The notes below the pieces were generated by a model. It was not told where the DNA came from. It saw nothing but the letters and a program-made list of their open reading frames with translations, and ran no database searches. A stretch of 64,000 nt of DNA from Rhodamnia argentea (taxonomy: Eukaryota > Streptophyta > Magnoliopsida > Myrtales > Myrtaceae), in assembly GCF_020921035.1 (NCBI RefSeq), contig NC_063159.1:9340501-9404500 (forward strand), given 5' to 3'. A program made the translations under genes and the position numbers. Position 1 is the stretch's first letter. Every line of letters starts with the position of its first letter. Of this stretch, positions 59,126 through 64,000 are shown in pieces.

Positions 59126-59757
59126 TGAGTTCATATTATGAAAAACCCCAAATTGATATACGCATGACAAATTTACCCAAATTATATTTTTTATCACAAA
59201 AAACTCTAAATTTGTACACTTGTGATAAATTTACCCTAAATCATTTTTTGACAAAAAAAAACCTCAATGAATACACATGTGATAAATTTGTCCCAAACTT
59301 TTTTTTACTATAAAAAATCTCAAACCGGTACACTTATGATATATTTACACTTGTGATAAATATGCCCTATGTTAGTTTTCGGTTAATTTTACTATTAAAT
59401 TGTTGAGTTGAATGACACGTGGCAATTACGGATATACCAATTTGGTGTTTTTACCATCCGTTTGCCATGAATGTATTGGTTTAAAGTTTTTCGTGGCATT
59501 AATTCGATTTAACAAGAACTGATGAATGATAAATTTATAACGGATATACCAATTTGAGATTTTTTAAGATCAAAAAATTTAGTTTGAAGTAAATTTGTTA
59601 CAGGTGTATTAGTTTGAGATTTTTTATGGTAAAAAGTAGTTTGAGGTAATTTTATCATATTTATATACTAGTTCGAGGGATTTTTGTAGTAAAAAAAATT
59701 ATTTGAATTTTTTTTATAAATATATCGATTTAAAGTTTTTCATGATATTAATCCATT
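59126..59757. mobile_element. Foldback element made of about 57-bp tandem units
   Basis: The left half holds four consecutive units of about 57 bp, each of the form AAAAACC(T)CAAATTGGTACAC and TGATAAATTTACCC. The right half holds the same unit inverted at least three times (GGTGTATTAGTTTGAGATTTTT and similar). The outermost ends pair (TTCATATTATGAAAAACC against AGTTTTTCATGATATTAATCC). There is no ORF of note. Confidence 0.75.
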
Positions 59758-59949
59758 TGTTTTTAGCAATTATACCATTCTAATAAAACTCACTAAAAAG
59801 CTGGGATAATAGATTCTGGAGTTAATTCTGCATTTATTTGATCGTACGGCCATCCTTCTTCCTTTCTCCACGAGCGAGCACTGAGCAGGGGAGTATAGAG
59901 TTGGCCAAAGTTCGGGGTCTGACTCGCGCGAGTTGACTCGAAGTTGGAG

Positions 59950-62630
59950 ATGAGCTTCGAAGCAATGTCGGTGCGCGGTTATGGACTGGTGATGCTCGCG
60001 ATCGTCGCGTCATCGTCGCTCGTGTCTTCGCGAGAGCAGCTGAGCGCCCGACAATGCGAGGATCTAGGGTTCTCGGGCCTCGCCCTTTGCTCCGATTGCA
60101 ACGCCTTCGCCGAGTACGTCAAGGACCAAGGTTCGTGCCCTACCGATTCGTTTCATCCCACCTTTCGTATTGATTTGCATCGAGGGTCGATCCCATTTGA
60201 TCCGAGTAATCATATTCGAATTCTGAGTTGAAAGAATATGGTCAAAGAGCTGATCGGACCGAGAGTAACTGGGTGGCTGAATCAAACGACTGGAAGAAAT
60301 CTGAAAAACTCAGCTTTACATCATGATTATGTGGTTTATGTCTTTTCAACTGAAAGTTACCCTGCATTTGGGCATGAACAATGAGATAACTTGACAACTT
60401 TCTCGTGTTCATTACTAACAGGAATCAAAGCAGCTAATTTTTTTTTTTTTTTTGGCGGAGAAATGAGTATAACAAGATGTTTTTAGTCTGACTTTGTGTA
60501 AAGGATAGAAATAAAAAAATTTGTAATGTTTGGTGCAGAGCTAGTATCTGACTGTTTGAAGTGTTGCACCGAAGATTCTGATGACGAGACTAGCAAGGTA
60601 TGATGGATTAGTTCCTGGGCTTGTATTTAAATGTATGTTTTTCGTTTTCCTTTACGGTTATATCCGTGTGCTATGACAATGCTAATCTACAAGTGCACTT
60701 TGAGTGAGTGAAAAAGGAGGAGGCAGTGTCTCGATCTTGTAAGAAGAAATTACTTGTGAATGTGTCGTGTGAAAAACATGTACTATGATGCAGATCATAG
60801 GATGGAGGAAATAGTTTGTGAAATGAGCACTTAGAACCATTTTTTATAATTGATCTTTAGTTTTACATGATTCTTTCGGTTCCCTATCATTACCATGGGA
60901 GTTCAATCTCAGGCTTTGTATGCACATCTGACCCTTCCCATTTCTTCTAGAGGTGGTACTTGTTCTCCGGTCACTCTCGTACCTCTATTTACTACTTGTT
61001 GCTTAATTTTCTCTCTCTGCCTCCATTATAATCTCAGGAGTCTTGTTTATTGAAACAAGTGTGACCCAATGCCATTAACAGAAACCATTTTGGTGGATGC
61101 AAAGGAGCTGCGAGTTGCATGTTACTAAAGGGTTGAGAAGGGGCAAAAGAAAAAAGAGAGAAAGAAAAGGTTGGCAAAAAGGAGGAGGATTGGAAACTCA
61201 GTACTAGATCTTATGAGTTGTACCAAGCAATAGCAGGCTGTACATGGACTTTAGTTTTGTATTAGTTACAGCTTCTGATTGGATTTTCGATCCTATACCT
61301 CAACGGAAGTTCATTAGTGATTTTCCTGAATTGTCCTAATCCTCCTTGATAACCGAGTCTTTCATATTCAATATCAGACATTTCTCTAAGCACACTAATT
61401 GATCATCGTCAAGAATTATTGAAGTACACTCACTGCATAGAGTACCTACATTTATAGACTTCATCATCCATAAGCCTTTTCTTCTTATCCTAAAATATGC
61501 CCTTTAGGCTCCATTTGGCATGCTCACCAAAGGGAGAGGTGCATGGATGCCAAAGCCCTATCCGCTGTTTAATGCACCTTTGGAGAAGAATAACTCACAG
61601 ACAGTACTTTGGACATTTGACAATAATTGTCTCCTTACCTTTCTTGCATCAATTTCTGACCTCCAGCTTCTTCTAGTTCTCTCTCCTGTGTTCTCATTCT
61701 TGTCATTAGCTTTGTTCCAATAGGAATGGAGGAACTTAAGGAATCGTCTACCACTTCAATTGCTTCCCAAGTGGGCAAGTTGATATTGTTGTCTCTTTCT
61801 GATTAAATGTGTTAACTGTTTTCATTATGCCTTGTTTGCTTATTATTTCCTGAAAATTGTGTTTGGAGGTCAAATGAAATAATGAAGCATTGATTTATAC
61901 TGGATGTGATTCTTGTATTTCACGAAGATCAGTTCTGTTCTGACTGCAGATCACTTACTCTGGGGCAGTACTGGAAGTTTGTATGAGGAAACTAGTCTTT
62001 TATCCTGAAATTGTTGGTTTTATTGAAGAAGAGAAGGACAAGTTTCCTTCTGTTAAAGTCCAATATGTTTTCAACTCACCACCAAAATTGATCATGCTGG
62101 ATGAGGATGGCCAATTCAAAGACACGATAAGGTAACTCTCTTCTGCTAATGCTAACGGCTGTTTCCATGTGGCAGTGTATGCTTGTGGTTGAATGGAAAA
62201 GGTTTCAACCTCTCTCAATATTGGGATGTTAGTGGCAGGAGAATATCATGCGTTCTTGGTTGGGTTTTTTAACCTTAAAGGCCATGTTTGTCCTCACCCC
62301 TGAGGAGGATAAAAAATTTCTTTATATCGAGATGGATGATGATGAGATTTGAGATGTTGTTCATCTGATATTGAAGCAAACGTTTATTACTCACCTAATC
62401 ACCATATGCATCACTCTATGGCCAATTTGTACGTTGCTGGACATGATAGATTGATAGGTCTGCTTCTCGTTGAAAATGGCTTCTTATATTTACATAGCAT
62501 TAAGCAGCTAGATAAAAGTTTCCTTCCACTGGTTTTACCTTTTCTTCCTTTTGGCAGGATCGACAACTGGAAACGTGAACATGTCCTACAGTTTCTGAGA
62601 GAGAAGCTTAAACCTGTTTTGCCAAAGTAA
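59950..62630 (+). CDS. SEP15: SEP15 / selenoprotein F-like ER thioredoxin-fold protein, without selenocysteine
   Basis: Exons: 59950-60130, 60539-60597, 61950-62131, 62558-62630. They close in phase to 164 aa, the size of the family. Animal SEP15 is an ER-lumen protein that binds UDP-glucose:glycoprotein glucosyltransferase and takes part in glycoprotein quality control. A signal peptide (about 8-27) is followed by the Cys-rich binding domain (QCEDLGFSGLALCSDC, SDCLKCCTEDSDDETSK). A thioredoxin-like domain comes next (VQYVFNSPPKLIMLDEDG, WKREHVLQFLREKL). In animals the redox motif is C-G-U. Here the aligned site is C91-M92-R93 (LEVCMRKLVFYPE), as in other land plants I recall. UGA recoding is not needed. 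ATG 59965 is an alternative start. The C terminus PVLPK is not a classical KDEL signal. Confidence 0.95.
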
Positions 62631-64000
62631 AAAGAGTCAGGTTTGGCCGGAGGCGATGTTGTAGATTAGACACGATGTTCCGTTTGAACTTATTGAAGCA
62701 GTCTAATGATTCTGGTATGGAAGGTAGATGCCTGATATTTATCTCTCTATAATTCTGACGACTGGTTATGTTAGAATCTCATGCGATAAAGGTTTCTCAT
62801 TCTATGTGCTTTCTCTTCCTTAAATATCAGTTTTCCATTTCGGTATCATACTTAGGTATTCTTTTAGAAGCCACTAGTACTATCTTCTGTGTTTTCCCCC
62901 CGTCAAAGGTAAATACGACGAGTTCAAGAAAATCCTGGCGATGTTTGTTTATCGATTCTGCTCATCTTCCTCTGCCATGCTTGTTTGTGCGCCTCTCGTG
63001 CTAGTAACAGTGTCACTGTGTGCCACCACGAACAGTGTCAGTTGAACTTGTTTGAGATATAACGTCCTGTTATTGATTGGGTGGACTCTGTTGAAAAATG
63101 ACTTAATTGAAAATGGTAGATGAGTTGGAGGACTCAGTTGCAAGATTTTGAAGTGTAAGGATCGTGCCGAAAAGCTAACGCAAGTTCAGCGAACTATGTT
63201 GCATTTTATGTATGGCAAAAGGATCCATTTGGATTGCCCTCTTCACGGGAAGATGATTAATTAAGCCAATAAACGAGCTGGCCATCTTGTTGTGCCTAGA
63301 ACCAGAACAACTTTGGGCAGGCGATCAAGATCACTGTCTCTATTTCTGGGACTTTGTACATCTATTCAAGTAGGGCTGACTTCTCAAGTTCTTATGTCAA
63401 TGATTCCAAGGTAGGTGCTTTCATGCACAAGGTCACAAAACATGAAACGTCTGCATCACAAACATCTGTCTCCACTTTTGTTACCATGAGAAAAAATCCA
63501 ACCACAGATATATTAGTGATTCTCCTTTCCTTTTTCCTGCAAAACAGCCATAGAAGGGGGGGCGGCGGGTGCGTGGTGGGGTGGGTGGTGGGAGGTTGGG
63601 GAAAGCAAAGTAGCCCAAGAACAAAATGAGGATGAAAATGCTCACTTATCCTTGGTTACAACTGGAAGAGACAATGGACAGGAAGAAATTGGGTGGACTA
63701 AACAAGACCTCGACGAAAATTACCGGCTTTCGACGGGGAAAGGTGAACTTAGATATCCGTGTGAAAGCCGGTTCGAGAACATCACTCATTCTAATACAAA
63801 AGACTACTGAAGTAAGTTGGGCTGATATTGACCGCAGATGATGCCTTGCCTCCATCAGAATCAGCAAGAACTATGCTTTTCTTCATGACCCGTTAGAGCA
63901 TTTTAGTATCACTTATTAAGGAACCCTAATTCTTGTCACTTGCAAAATGCAACGTACGATGTGAACAACCTAGCCGGTCCATACAGAAGTGTCCGAAGAA
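62631..64000. other. 3' UTR of the SEP15-like gene and right-edge intergenic sequence
   Basis: After the stop codon comes a 3' UTR of unknown length. The rest has no supported gene. Frames at 63626-63841 (+) and 63646-63867 (-) overlap in antisense and neither is recognised. A G-run cluster lies at about 63556-63601. Confidence 0.45.

Noticed and set aside
59126-59340. Regularly spaced repeats that could suggest a CRISPR-like array
   Set aside because: The whole 57-bp unit is repeated without unique spacers, the units are diverged, and the genome is plant nuclear. It is a foldback element arm.
63626-63867. Small overlapping frames near the right edge
   Set aside because: Both strands are open over the same bases and neither product is recognised. 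No start context or splice evidence.

Overview
This window is nuclear DNA of a flowering plant. It holds intron-rich genes with GT-AG splice sites whose spliced frames all close exactly, and gene families found only in land plants or plastid-bearing lineages. The spaces between genes are AT-rich and full of short inverted-repeat (MITE-like) elements. The proteins look like those of a woody eudicot. The repeat style suggests Myrtaceae (Eucalyptus or a relative), but that part is inference from memory of such repeats.

Layout. 1-114 is the 3' end of an unrecognised gene. 2760-7990 (+) is a GPI-anchored, Cys-rich cell-surface protein of the At1g61900 type. 8988-13189 (+) is a conserved plant protein of unknown function. 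15223-18781 (-) is the peroxisomal docking protein PEX13. 20184-26425 (-) is an NLP8-type nitrate-responsive RWP-RK/PB1 transcription factor. 27.5-36 kb is a gene desert of transposon debris. 36140-38690 (+) is a BODYGUARD-type alpha/beta hydrolase for cuticle formation. Convergent with it is a class III peroxidase (39026-40488, -) whose distal catalytic histidine is replaced. 40.6-47.3 kb is a second repeat-rich gap containing a tandem duplication split by a MITE. 47312-50320 (-) is a 13-exon gene for a plant homologue of the cyanobacterial light-dependent-period Fe-S protein LdpA. 53609-55837 (-) is an intronless P-class PPR protein whose N terminus is missing or lies on an unseen exon. 56.8-59.8 kb is repeat-rich. 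59950-62630 (+) encodes a SEP15/selenoprotein-F-like ER protein with no selenocysteine.

The genes do not form a pathway. They are independent housekeeping or regulatory genes, as is usual in a plant chromosome. The hydrolase and peroxidase are neighbours that both act at the cell wall or surface, but nothing in the sequence shows co-regulation. Four genes have a pyrimidine (CT)-rich 5' leader on the sense strand, and two leaders carry short upstream ORFs.

I found no operon-like, phage, CRISPR or toxin system and no convincing wholly new system. The observations most worth following are the LdpA homologue, the histidine-less peroxidase, the CMR variant of the SEP15 redox motif, the 15-nt microexon, and the foldback elements built of about 57-bp tandem units.
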